A model generated the notes under the pieces. That model saw nothing but the letters and a program-made list of their open reading frames with translations. It was not told where the DNA came from and searched no databases. From Hyphomicrobium sp. ghe19 (lineage in GTDB: Bacteria; Pseudomonadota; Alphaproteobacteria; Rhizobiales; Hyphomicrobiaceae), in the NCBI RefSeq assembly GCF_902712875.1, contig NZ_LR743509.1:1612001-1676000 (forward strand): a DNA stretch of 64,000 nucleotides, given 5' to 3'. Shown here in pieces: positions 16,420-24,821 of this stretch (within the stretch, counting starts at the first letter, position 1; each line of letters begins with the position of its first letter). The position numbers and the translations under genes were made by a program.

Positions 16420-17178
16420 TGTTTGTAGTTGTCGCGGGCGCGGAATTAAATTGCGTCTGCAGATGTCACCGCTTCCTGATGCGGCAATTGTCGATACGAG
16501 GCAACAACCAACGTTTGAGTGAGCCTCGACAAGTCTTCGGTTGCTCAAGAAGTCGTTTGTGCAACGAGTGATGTGCGCGAACTGGGCTGGGAGCCGACGC
16601 TCCCAGCCATTTTCAAGCGGCTTTCTTCCGAGCAACCGGCAAGCGCGCGGCCGTTCGCGGAAGTGTTTCCGGAACTCGCCGCCAGCGCGCTCGCGGCGCC
16701 GATAAAAAATAATCGAGAGAGCGTCCGCCCGTGATCGCCGCGCCGGCGCGTTCACGGATCTCGCTCATTGTTCGAGACCGATCTTCACGTCAGCGAGGGG
16801 GGCGAGAGCGAAACGGGTCACGATCCCCTAGCCGAACTTCACGGGGAAGCGCTGAACCCGCAGTTTTTCGTCCTCGAAGAAACTCACGGTACTCATCGGC
16901 AAAGATCGATCGTTCGGATAGGATCGGCCGTGTTCGCTCGGATTCCTCCTCACCCGGCGAAGCGGGTAGGCCATTCAGCTAGTTCAACTGGCGACACTGA
17001 ATTGGCCCGCAAGGAGGGGCACCGTCGCTTGTCCGGGCCGTTGTATATTTATGATAGCTGCGCGATCTCGAGCGACGCCCTCCGCCCACAATGGGGAATG
17101 AGCCATGCATCGAGATCGATCCTCGGACGGATTAACGCAGGTGCGCATCCTTTCTTGCAGGATGGAAAGGTCAAGCCC
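16420..17178. other. Long intergenic region with no confident gene
   Basis: Apart from the terminator at 16585-16613 I see no supported feature. Open frames on the plus strand (16519-16734 and the upstream extension of the next gene from 16768) lack ribosome-binding sites and plausible composition. The right end carries GGAAAGG before the start at 17179. A decayed gene cannot be excluded. Confidence 0.4.
16585..16613 (+). terminator. Strong rho-independent terminator downstream of hupE
   Basis: A perfect 10-bp stem GGCTGGGAGC/GCTCCCAGCC with loop CGAC is followed by ATTTTC. It lies 166 bases past the permease stop and probably ends the ureohydrolase/permease transcript. Confidence 0.75.
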
Positions 17179-18435
17179 ATGGCATCGAATACCACTCGCG
17201 CCTTGAGACCCGCCTTTGGTTTCCAAAAAGCTCAAAGGTTCGGCTATCGAGAGGCCGCTGCATTTTCCGAGTCGTCACGATCTCGGTCGATCCGGCAATA
17301 TAAAATGTTGGCGCAGTCCTGGGGGATAGAAAATCCTTTCTTCAAGATTCAGGAAAGCCGTTCGAAGAGGTTGGTGACCATTGAGGGACGACAGCTCGTA
17401 AACTTCGGGTGGTGCGATTATCTCGGCCTGAGTAATCATCCCGAAGTTCTGTCGGCGGCGCGAAGTGCCATCGACGCGTTTGGTTCCTGTATATCGGCAA
17501 GCCGCATGATCTCGGGAAGCCTGGACATGCATCAGCAGCTCGAAGCGGAGCTTGCGGAGTTTTTCGGCTTCGAAAATTCGCTGATGTTTGTGAGCGGGCA
17601 CGCCGCCAACGTGTCAACAATCGCCACGCTTGTGAGCAAGGGTGACCTCGTTATTCATGATGAGTTCGTGCACAACAGTGCCATCGTCGGCGCACGGCTA
17701 TCCGGCGCTGAAATAAAGACTTTCAAGCACAACAATTTGGAATCGCTTGTTCGGCTACTTCTCCGAAATCGCGACAGCTTCAGAAACGTATTGATTATCA
17801 TCGAGGGGCTTTATTCGACCGAGGGCGATTGTGTCGATCTTTCCAGCCTCATCGAGATCAAAGAGAAGTTCGGCTGTTGGTTGATGGTCGATGATGCCCA
17901 CGGCGTCGGGGTTCTGGGCGAAAGCGGCCGGGGCGTCGCGGAATATACCGGAGTTGATGCAAGGAAAATCGACGTTTTCATGGGCACTCTGAGCAAGTCC
18001 CTCGCGTCCTGCGGCGGGTTTATTGCTGGCAATGCGGAACTGATCGAAATTCTCAAATATTCGTCACCGGCTTTCGTCTATTCGGTGAGCCTTCCCCCCG
18101 CAATGACCGCCGCGGCACTCGCAAGCCTGCGCATTCTCAAAAGTGAGCGGGAGCGTGTTCAGCGCCTCCATGATAATTGCCAGCTGTTTTTCAGAGACTG
18201 CCGCGCGCGCGGGTTCGATACGGGGACGAGCATCGGGGTTGGAATGGTCCCCATCATTGTCGGATCAGTGAAGAATACAGGCAAGCTTCTGGAGCGCATG
18301 TATGAGCAGGGCTTCAACCCGTCACCGATCATCTATCCCGGCGTGCGGATCAACGCGGGCCGGTTGAGATTTTTCATTTCGTCGGAACACTCCGTCGATG
18401 AACTTCAATCCTGCGCGGAAGCATTGAGCCGATAA
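17179..18435 (+). CDS. Alpha-oxoamine synthase family PLP enzyme (orphan)
   Basis: The family (BioF, Kbl, HemA, serine palmitoyltransferase, CqsA) condenses an amino acid with an acyl thioester. Signatures are: NFGWCDYLGLSNHPEV, ASRMISGSLDMHQQLE, FVSGHAANVSTI, VDDAHGVGVLGESGRG with the cofactor-binding Asp and His, and GTLSKSLASCGGF with the Schiff-base Lys. At 418 residues the length fits. ATG 17179 has GGAAAGG 8 bases upstream; the frame is open further upstream but reads as noise. No biotin, heme, acyl-carrier or sphingolipid gene is adjacent, so the substrate is open. The convergent EmrAB-type exporter begins 10 bases after its stop. Confidence 0.85.
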   Translation: MASNTTRALRPAFGFQKAQRFGYREAAAFSESSRSRSIRQYKMLAQSWGIENPFFKIQESRSKRLVTIEGRQLVNFGWCDYLGLSNHPEVLSAARSAIDAFGSCISASRMISGSLDMHQQLEAELAEFFGFENSLMFVSGHAANVSTIATLVSKGDLVIHDEFVHNSAIVGARLSGAEIKTFKHNNLESLVRLLLRNRDSFRNVLIIIEGLYSTEGDCVDLSSLIEIKEKFGCWLMVDDAHGVGVLGESGRGVAEYTGVDARKIDVFMGTLSKSLASCGGFIAGNAELIEILKYSSPAFVYSVSLPPAMTAAALASLRILKSERERVQRLHDNCQLFFRDCRARGFDTGTSIGVGMVPIIVGSVKNTGKLLERMYEQGFNPSPIIYPGVRINAGRLRFFISSEHSVDELQSCAEALSR

Positions 18436-18445
18436 TCAGCCGCGC

Positions 18446-19999
18446 TCATTTCCCTTCCACGGCGTAGGGCGAGCCGGCGCCGGTGTCCTTCAGCAGAAGC
18501 ACGAACGGGATCAGAATGAGGAAGCTCAGCGTGATGAAGCCAAAGGCTTCAACGAACCCGATCATCATCGACTGACGCATGAGCTCAGCGCCGAGCATTT
18601 GCTGTGCAAGCGGGCTGGACGGCGCGACGCCGGTCGCTTCGAGCCAGGTGCGCATTGCGGGATTGTAGGGGTCCATCGCGCCGCCGAGCGATTGCCAGTT
18701 CTGGTGCGCCGTGCGGGTCAAAATCGTTGCGGCGATCGCGATGCCGACGGAGCCCCCGATGGTTCGTGCGATGTTGAAGATGCTTGCGGCTTGATCCGAG
18801 GCGCTCTTCGGCAAGGTCTGATAGGCGAGCGTCGAAAGGGGCACAAATATCATGCCCATGCCGATGCCTTGAACGATGGTCGGCGCGATGATCCAGAATT
18901 TGTCGATGTCGAGATTATACGTCGTCGTCGTGACGTACGTGCCGCCGGCAGACAACACGAGGCCGAGGAATACGAGCCAGCGTGAATCGATATGCGAGAT
19001 CAGCGCGGCGACGATGATCATTCCCGACATCACGGCGATGCCGCGCGGAGCCATCACGAGCCCTGCCGTGCTCGCGGGATAGCCGAGAAGGTGCTCCAGA
19101 AAGAGCGGCTGCAGCGCGATGGTGCTCAGCATTCCGACGCCGAACGCCATGATGAGAAACGTCGATGTGGCGAGGTTTCGATCCTTCAGCAGGCTGAGCT
19201 GGAGGACCGCGTCCGGCCGATTGAAGCTTCTGTAGACGAAGGTCGTGATGCAAACGATCGATATGAGAGCCAAGATGACGATCAGGTTCGATTGCAGCCA
19301 GTCTTCGACGTTGCCGCGATCAAGCAGCATCTGAAGGCTGCCGATACCGATCGCCAAAAGGGCGGCGCCCAACCAATCGATAGGTATGCGGATCGGCTTC
19401 GTCGGTCTGAGGTAGGCGACGAGAAGCGCGAGGTTGACGATCCCGATCGGCAGATTGATGTAGAATACCCACGGCCAGCCCAGATGATCGGTGATGAACC
19501 CGCCGACCGTCGGACCCATGATGGGCCCGAGAAGTACGCCGATCCCCCAAACGGCCATCGCCTTGCCGCGGCTTTGCGCATCGAAGCTGTCGACCATCGT
19601 TGCTTGGGACAGGGGAATGACGCTCGCACCGAAGGCACCCTGGAGGAGGCGGAACAACACCATCTGAAAGAGCGTGCGGGCCTGGCCGCAGAGCATCGAC
19701 GCGACGACGAAGCCCGCGACGCTGATGATGAGAACGCGCTTTCTCCCGAACCGTTCGGCCAGAAAGCCGCTCATCGGGATGACGATCGCTTCGGCGACGA
19801 TGTAGGACGTCAATACCCACGTGATCTGATCGGGTGTGGCACCGAGAGCGCCCATCAATTCGGGCAACGCGACATTCACCACGGTCATGTCGAGTATGAC
19901 CATGAGAACGGCAAGAAGAACGGCGAGCGAAGTCAGGAGCCTGTCTGTCATCGGCAGGCTTGCCGGATCCACTACTTGATCACTTGCCGCCACTGTCAC
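18446..19999 (-). CDS. emrB: DHA2-family MFS efflux permease (EmrB type)
   Basis: The protein has 517 residues and 14 hydrophobic segments, the DHA2 drug:H+ antiporter layout. Motif D1-type LDMTVVNVALP in TM1, motif A GFLAERFGRKRV in loop 2-3, and motif C-like GPIMGPTVGGFI in TM5 are visible. It forms the inner-membrane part of a tripartite exporter, with the HlyD-like protein at 19980-20891 bridging to an outer-membrane channel not encoded here. The two genes overlap by 20 bases, so they are co-translated in the order emrA, emrB. The substrate is unknown. Confidence 0.9.
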   Translation of the reverse strand: MTVAASDQVVDPASLPMTDRLLTSLAVLLAVLMVILDMTVVNVALPELMGALGATPDQITWVLTSYIVAEAIVIPMSGFLAERFGRKRVLIISVAGFVVASMLCGQARTLFQMVLFRLLQGAFGASVIPLSQATMVDSFDAQSRGKAMAVWGIGVLLGPIMGPTVGGFITDHLGWPWVFYINLPIGIVNLALLVAYLRPTKPIRIPIDWLGAALLAIGIGSLQMLLDRGNVEDWLQSNLIVILALISIVCITTFVYRSFNRPDAVLQLSLLKDRNLATSTFLIMAFGVGMLSTIALQPLFLEHLLGYPASTAGLVMAPRGIAVMSGMIIVAALISHIDSRWLVFLGLVLSAGGTYVTTTTYNLDIDKFWIIAPTIVQGIGMGMIFVPLSTLAYQTLPKSASDQAASIFNIARTIGGSVGIAIAATILTRTAHQNWQSLGGAMDPYNPAMRTWLEATGVAPSSPLAQQMLGAELMRQSMMIGFVEAFGFITLSFLILIPFVLLLKDTGAGSPYAVEGK

Positions 20000-20891
20000 T
20001 TTCTCCGGCAGTGTCGACCGTCACGGATGCCGAAGCGCCGACGCCGATCGGGGGATCGTCCGGACGAAGCGTCAGTCCGATGCGCACGGGGAACCGCTGG
20101 ACGACTTTTACCCAGCTGCCTGTGGCGTTCTCGGACGGCATCAGTGAGAACGCGGCATTGCTGGCCCGGCTGATGGCCTCGACCTTGCCGGTGAACTTCA
20201 GTGACGGGAACGCGTCAACGGTGATATTGGCGGTTTGGCCCACCTTGATGCGGGCAAGATCAGTTTCCTTGAAATTCGCATCGACCCACCAATGCGCCGT
20301 ATCGACGAGCGGGAAGAGGGGCATGCCGGCTTTGGCGAGTTCGCCCGGTTGCGTGCGGACCTTGCCGACGGTTCCGTCGACGGGGGCTTTGATGGTGGCA
20401 TGATCGAGATCGAGACGGGCCTGATCGACGGCCAATTGCGCTTGCTCGACGTTCGCCTTCGCGGCGACTGCCTGTGGGCCGGTTCCGGTCGGCTGCTGTT
20501 GCGCGACGGTGAGGCGCGACTGTGCCAGTTTTAGCGCCGACTCGTAGGGTGCGGGGTCCAGCTGAACCAGAACGTCGCCGGATTTCACGGACGCAAAGGG
20601 TTCGACTTTGACCTCTGTCACGAGCCCGCTGACGAGCGGAGTTATCTGGACGATGTTGGCCTGGACCTGCGCATTATCCGTCGAGGGATAAAGTGTCGAA
20701 TGTTGCCAGTAGAAATATCCGGCGACGATCAGACCAATGAGGGCGAGTGTACCGATGACGGAAAGCGCACGCTTGGAAAGAAGCGGCTCACGTGCGGATG
20801 CCGGGGCGCTGTTCTGGACAGCACTGGTCAACGGCTTCTTCTCTTGCAATCGATCCTGCATGGATTTTTTCCGCTTATTCGTAGGCTGCAA
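19980..20891 (-). CDS. emrA: HlyD/EmrA-family membrane fusion protein
   Basis: After a short basic N-terminus, residues 44-62 form one membrane anchor (VIGTLALIGLIVAGYFYW). The barrel-sandwich part follows (NIVQITPLVSGLVTEVKVEPF, then VKSGDVLVQLDPAPYE). A short helical hairpin holds an AVAAKANVEQAQLAVDQA-type repeat, and then comes HATIKAPVDGTVGKVRTQPGE. It has 303 residues. It links the EmrB-type pump, whose gene it overlaps, to an outer-membrane channel across the periplasm. An alternative start at Met 11 is possible. Confidence 0.9.
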   Translation of the reverse strand: MQPTNKRKKSMQDRLQEKKPLTSAVQNSAPASAREPLLSKRALSVIGTLALIGLIVAGYFYWQHSTLYPSTDNAQVQANIVQITPLVSGLVTEVKVEPFASVKSGDVLVQLDPAPYESALKLAQSRLTVAQQQPTGTGPQAVAAKANVEQAQLAVDQARLDLDHATIKAPVDGTVGKVRTQPGELAKAGMPLFPLVDTAHWWVDANFKETDLARIKVGQTANITVDAFPSLKFTGKVEAISRASNAAFSLMPSENATGSWVKVVQRFPVRIGLTLRPDDPPIGVGASASVTVDTAGESDSGGK

Positions 20892-21206
20892 CTTCCATGA
20901 CCCCTTAAGGTTGCCATCAAGGCTGGACGGAACGAACGGCTGCAGGCTCTATACTTGCAGCCTGCCGTGCGGGCGACTGAAATATCACGATGACATCACC
21001 CGCCCGATAGCAATTCTCACCGATGGCTTACCGGCTGAACTCCCAGTCCGGAATGCGGCGCATGCGCAGCGTAAACTCCGGGTTTTCCGCTACTGGATCA
21101 ATAAATGCGGTGTGCTTCACATTTCGGCGCTTTGGCATGGGGCAGAATTGGGCGCTTGTTAACTCCTTCTGCCGAATTCTTCTTGGAGAAGTATCCGGAT
21201 AGCTAG
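20892..21206. other. Divergent intergenic region upstream of emrAB
   Basis: About 315 bases between the leftward exporter and the rightward GNAT gene. A small inverted repeat GCAGGCT/AGCCTGC at 20942-20965 could be an operator for the exporter promoter. No gene is visible. Confidence 0.4.
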
Positions 21207-21842
21207 GTGGTGGTCGTGCCCGAGCGATTACAGAAAGCCGAAGCCTCTTACTCGAGATTGATGGCGCAGCAGGCTAAATCGGACTTCGATCCGATGGAGG
21301 CGGAGACGCTCTTGCGGGCGCGGGTACTCGATCATCCCATCGTTCCGCTGACGACGAAAAGCGGTCGCGTGTTCTTCCTGCGACGGGCTCTGACGGACGC
21401 CGGGATGTCGTATCGCATTTTCCGCACGGAACTGTCGGCTGTGATCGGCGAGGAGGCCGTTGGATTTTGCGAGGTGGGCCGCATGGTCAACGGTATCGCG
21501 GTCATCACAAAAGCCGAGGTGCAGAAATCATTTCAGCGGAAGGGTATAGCGACTGCCGTTTATGACTTGATTTCGGCCGACATGATCCAAGCCGGAGGGC
21601 TGCTGTGGCCGGTGTCGCCGCGGCAAATGTCAGACGCTGAGTTCAAGGTCTGGTGGCGCCGGTCGCCGGTGCTGGTTTTTTATTATCCGCACAGACACCG
21701 GCTTGGTCTCAGGCCACGCTTCGAATTCGAGGAGCTGTTCGACGGCGCCACGCCCAGGCGCGCCGTCAGGGAGACGGTGCGCACCTATTTCCACGCGCTC
21801 GTTTCCCGGTTCAAGTGGGTGTGCGGTCTGCCGCTTGACTGA
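21207..21842 (+). CDS. GNAT-like acetyltransferase domain protein
   Basis: The 211-residue soluble protein has the acetyl-CoA pyrophosphate loop of GNAT enzymes: VQKSFQRKGIATAVYDLIS (R/Q-x-x-G-x-A) after strand GIAVITKAEV. The rest is Arg-rich and unfamiliar, including FKVWWRRSPVLVFYYPHRHRLG near the C-terminus. The start is a GTG at 21207 with only a weak upstream GGAT, so an internal ATG is possible. It is divergent from emrAB. The acceptor substrate is unknown. Confidence 0.7.
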   Translation: MVVVPERLQKAEASYSRLMAQQAKSDFDPMEAETLLRARVLDHPIVPLTTKSGRVFFLRRALTDAGMSYRIFRTELSAVIGEEAVGFCEVGRMVNGIAVITKAEVQKSFQRKGIATAVYDLISADMIQAGGLLWPVSPRQMSDAEFKVWWRRSPVLVFYYPHRHRLGLRPRFEFEELFDGATPRRAVRETVRTYFHALVSRFKWVCGLPLD

Positions 21843-21866
21843 GCTTCGGGGCCGGATCGCGGCGCT

Positions 21867-22040
21867 TCAGGGTCCGGCGTTTGCGAGAAAGCGCTCGGCG
21901 ACGCTCAGGGCTTCCCGAACTTTGCTCGAGATGACGCAGCGGCGCTGAAGCTCGCTGTCGGCGTATTTCAGCGCGTCGCGCAATTGCTCGATCACTCCGA
22001 GTGTCGAGATGTCGCTTGCAAGGCGTGGTTGCGCATTCAT
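21867..22040 (-). CDS. Small hypothetical helical protein (57 aa)
   Basis: The ATG at 22040 has a strong GGAGG at 22046-22050 (minus strand). The peptide starts MNAQPRLASDISTLG and is mostly helix-forming (VIEQLRDALKYADSELQRR), ending in a short Ala-rich tail. It ends 24 bases from the convergent GNAT gene. I recognise no family. The strong ribosome-binding site and sensible composition are the support. Confidence 0.5.
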   Translation of the reverse strand: MNAQPRLASDISTLGVIEQLRDALKYADSELQRRCVISSKVREALSVAERFLANAGP

Positions 22041-22164
22041 GACGGATCCTCCGAATTCGATTGTTCGGAAGCAATAACGTCCTCGCGGCATTTTCAAGGA
22101 AGCCAGGGCTTCCTGCGCATCTTTCGTTGCTGAAAAAGCGGCGGGGAGGGGGCCTCCCCGCGCA

Positions 22165-23820
22165 TCACCACCAGCCGAAGAAAGACTTCTGCCGTGGATA
22201 TGCCCGCCGTCCGTAACGGTCGTAGCCGTAATAGTAATCGTCGGAGCTATCGCGATAGAAGTTGTCGGACGGGAAGAACTGCTTCGGCCGCTTTTTGATG
22301 CCGCCTTGAGGTTCGGTGCTAACAAGTACGATGAAGTCCGTCGCCTTGTTCGTTTCTTTGCTCATCGGCTCATCGGAAATAATAAGCGATGAGCCGGGCC
22401 AGGCGACCTCGGAAAAGCGCGCGATGACTTCCGGCGAAATTGTGACCCGGTCCAGCGCGGCGGCGGCTTTGGCAAGGTCGGTCTGGGGCGTGTTGTTGAC
22501 GGCATCGCTCGTCTGCTGGAGGCGGTCGTCGTCGTTGTAGGCGTAATCGGCTTCCTTGTGCTCCAACGTCACCGCGTGCCAGCGCAGATCCTTGCCGTCG
22601 TTCGTATATTCGACGGCGGTATAGATGTGCGTGCCGATCGGCCGATCGGGCTCGCTGATTGTGACAGGGGCTTCGAATACGGGCTCGTAGCCTTGGCGCA
22701 CATAGAGCCGTTGCGTCTTGAGGCTGATGAATATCGAAACCGGTTGCGTCTTGTGCTTGGCGTCGTCTGCGGCAGCGACCGCGATGGCTCTTGCGGCTTC
22801 AGAGGGCGCGGCTTGTTTCTCGGCCGCCTGAAATTCGTCTTCGGCCGCTTTCAAATTGGCTGCCGCGACAGCCAATTTGGCCGCGGCTTCTTCGGCGGCT
22901 TTCGTCGCTTTCGCCTTCGTGTCTTCCCAATTCTTGGTGGCTTTGGGGGACTTTGCGGCCGCCAGTCCTTTGTCAGCCTTTGCAACTCGATCGTCGGCGG
23001 ACTTTTTTGCGGCTTCGGCTTTGCGGACAATCTTGGCGGCTTTGTCGCGAGGTTCTTTCTTTTCGTCGACGATCTGCTTCATCTCGTCGGCCTGGGCATT
23101 TGCGGCATCGGCTTCAATCCGCTTGCCGGCTGCAATAGCTTTCAGGGCTTCGAGTTGGGCTTTGCGCGCCGGCCAACGCTTCACGTCGGGTTCAAACGGG
23201 CTCGCGCTATCGTCGCTGTCCTGGTCATAGTACGACATCGGGATCGCGACAGCAGACTCGATGGCAGGCGGCGGCGTGGGCTTCAGCAACATCGGGTGGG
23301 AAATCTCGACAGGCGCGACGTCGTCGTAGGCAACGATCACGCGCATGCCGATCTTGGTCAGCGGAAAGAGGCGCTGGGCGAAGCCGTCCGGCATCCGGAC
23401 GCATCCATGCGATGCCGGGTAGCCCGGAAGAGCGCCTGCGTGAAGCGCTACGCCTGACCACGTGATGCGTTGCATGAAGTGCATCGACGCGTCATCGTAG
23501 ACGTTCGAATAGTGCTCCTCTTCTTTTTGAAGAACGCTGTAGGTGCCGACCGGGGTCTCGTAGCCCGTTCGCCCGCTTGAAACCGGCGCGCGCATGACCC
23601 CGCCCGCAGCGTCGTAAATGCTGACCCGCTGATCCTTGAGGGACACGATCGCCATCATTGGCTGGCCGGTCAAAGTATCCTGCGATACGTCGTCGATATT
23701 GCGCGATCGGCGGCTTGCGGCTTCGGCGCTATCGATCGTCGAACTCGATGCCAGTGCAATCAGCGCCATCATGGCAAGGCCCGTCAGGGGGCGCTGTCGC
23801 TCGGAGAGCAGGCGGTACAT
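22165..23820 (-). CDS. L,D-transpeptidase (YkuD) with coiled-coil linker and second degenerate domain
   Basis: Such enzymes make 3-3 cross-links in peptidoglycan or attach proteins to it, in the periplasm. After a signal peptide (to about residue 35) the catalytic YkuD domain runs from about 52 to 168, with H127, H138 and nucleophile C140 in ASHGCVRMP. Residues 240-360 are an Ala/Lys/Glu-rich coiled coil. Residues 375-445 (IFISLKTQRLYVRQGYEP, then VTISEPDRPIGTHIY) resemble the start of a second YkuD fold, but no SHGC motif follows. The tail is Tyr/Asp/Arg-rich and ends in FFGWW. I take Met at 23820 because AAGG precedes it and the signal peptide begins there. Confidence 0.85.
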   Translation of the reverse strand: MYRLLSERQRPLTGLAMMALIALASSSTIDSAEAASRRSRNIDDVSQDTLTGQPMMAIVSLKDQRVSIYDAAGGVMRAPVSSGRTGYETPVGTYSVLQKEEEHYSNVYDDASMHFMQRITWSGVALHAGALPGYPASHGCVRMPDGFAQRLFPLTKIGMRVIVAYDDVAPVEISHPMLLKPTPPPAIESAVAIPMSYYDQDSDDSASPFEPDVKRWPARKAQLEALKAIAAGKRIEADAANAQADEMKQIVDEKKEPRDKAAKIVRKAEAAKKSADDRVAKADKGLAAAKSPKATKNWEDTKAKATKAAEEAAAKLAVAAANLKAAEDEFQAAEKQAAPSEAARAIAVAAADDAKHKTQPVSIFISLKTQRLYVRQGYEPVFEAPVTISEPDRPIGTHIYTAVEYTNDGKDLRWHAVTLEHKEADYAYNDDDRLQQTSDAVNNTPQTDLAKAAAALDRVTISPEVIARFSEVAWPGSSLIISDEPMSKETNKATDFIVLVSTEPQGGIKKRPKQFFPSDNFYRDSSDDYYYGYDRYGRRAYPRQKSFFGWW

Positions 23821-23994
23821 TTTACAGACCTTGAGTATGCTGGCGGGCGGAAATGAGAGAGTGCAGCGTAGTCTGAAGATGGTTGAGCATTGATTAGCGC
23901 ATGCTCCACGATTGATGTCATCGTGGACGTTTCGTTTCAATAGCCCTCCGTATTGCTCGGATCACCGGGCTCGCGCATAAAAATCAAGCAAAGA

Positions 23995-24021
23995 CCCTCA
24001 ACAAGCGTTGAGTGTTGAGGG
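23995..24021 (-). terminator. Terminator of the small secreted gene at 24056-24430
   Basis: CCCTCAAC and GTTGAGGG form an 8-bp stem. On the minus strand it is followed by TCTTTGCTTGATTTTT. It lies 35 bases beyond the stop of the leftward gene. Confidence 0.7.
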
Positions 24022-24055
24022 CCTATCGTGATGACTTGATTACGAGTTTCGGTCG

Positions 24056-24430
24056 TCAGTCGCCGCAGATCCAGCGCCGATGCGAACGGCTCCACCAGCA
24101 GCTTCCATCGTAATCGTCGTCATAGCCGTCATCATAGTAATAGTAGGGGTAACCGGCAAAGAAGAAGCGGTTATGGTGATGCCGGTGACGGTCGGCGATG
24201 TGTCGATGGCTGGAAGGGCCCGCGAAGCGTGGTCCGCCCATCATGTGACCGGCGTGCATGCCTCCAAAGCCCCCATGCATTCCGCCCCCGCCGGAGCGGA
24301 CCGGTATCTCCAGGCGGCTCGTCGAACGGGAAAAGCCGCCTGGGTTGATCGGCGCAGCTGCCGCGCCATAGGCTGCCACCGAGAGCGCAAGCGCTCCGCC
24401 GGCAAATAGAGAAAGCAGCTTTTTAGACAT
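24056..24430 (-). CDS. Small His/Gly/Tyr-rich secreted protein
   Basis: The ATG at 24430 follows AAGGAGAG on the minus strand. A signal peptide (MSKKLLSLFAGGALALSVAAY) ends around residue 26. The 98-residue mature part has Gly/Met/His repeats (GGGGMHGGFGGMHAGHMMGG), a run of His (RHRHHHNRFFF), a Tyr/Asp run (YPYYYYDDGYDDDYDG) and a Cys/Trp/Arg ending (CWWSRSHRRWICGD). The C-terminal C-W ... W-x-C arrangement recalls the small protein at 791-1087. It may bind metal or sit at the surface; I recognise no family. Confidence 0.68.
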   Translation of the reverse strand: MSKKLLSLFAGGALALSVAAYGAAAAPINPGGFSRSTSRLEIPVRSGGGGMHGGFGGMHAGHMMGGPRFAGPSSHRHIADRHRHHHNRFFFAGYPYYYYDDGYDDDYDGSCWWSRSHRRWICGD

Positions 24431-24821
24431 GGTGCTCTCCTTGGTGTGCAAAGGCATTCGGCCTGAATGCCGTACATGGACGGGGAATGCGGGCTCGATC
24501 AGGGTCGTGACCTGAGGCGTCACGAGGGGTCGCGTCGCATTTGCGTACCGGAAGAACGGGACATCATCGCCGTTAACCCTATTTTAACCGAGCGGGCATT
24601 GCGCGATGTGTTCCCCCGGGAACAGCGCGAGCGGTGCAAAATATGCTGAGGGGCAGGAAGAGGCCTGCCGGTTCGCGCCATCACGGGACGGCGGACAACT
24701 CGTTGTTGACCCTATTGCGGGTTGAAGTCATCAATCTCGGGCCCGACTGGACGACGTTTACCGTCGCCTCATCTGAGCGCCTCTATGGAATTAAATTCCA
24801 TTCCAAGGTGCCCTTCCGCAG
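24431..24821. other. Divergent promoter region with a CtrA-like box
   Basis: About 390 bases lie between the His-rich secreted gene and the glycosylphosphotransferase. Apart from the CtrA-type box at 24573-24587 I see no gene. Small frames here have no ribosome-binding sites. Confidence 0.5.
24573..24587. promoter_or_regulatory. Candidate CtrA-binding site (TTAA-N7-TTAA)
   Basis: TTAACCCTATTTTAA matches exactly the alphaproteobacterial CtrA box of two TTAA half-sites seven bases apart, and both halves are followed by CC. It lies between two divergent genes, 235 bases upstream of the polysaccharide-initiating enzyme and 143 bases upstream of the secreted protein. CtrA is a cell-cycle regulator in this class. 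Binding is inferred from sequence only. Confidence 0.45.

Noticed and set aside
16519-17178. Small frames and the upstream extension of the oxoamine synthase gene
   Set aside because: The text from 16768 to 17178 does not read as protein, and the family-like N-terminus plus ribosome-binding site start at 17179.
18992-20173. A 393-codon plus-strand frame across emrB and emrA
   Set aside because: Asp/Arg/His-rich shadow of two recognisable genes, with no start signal.
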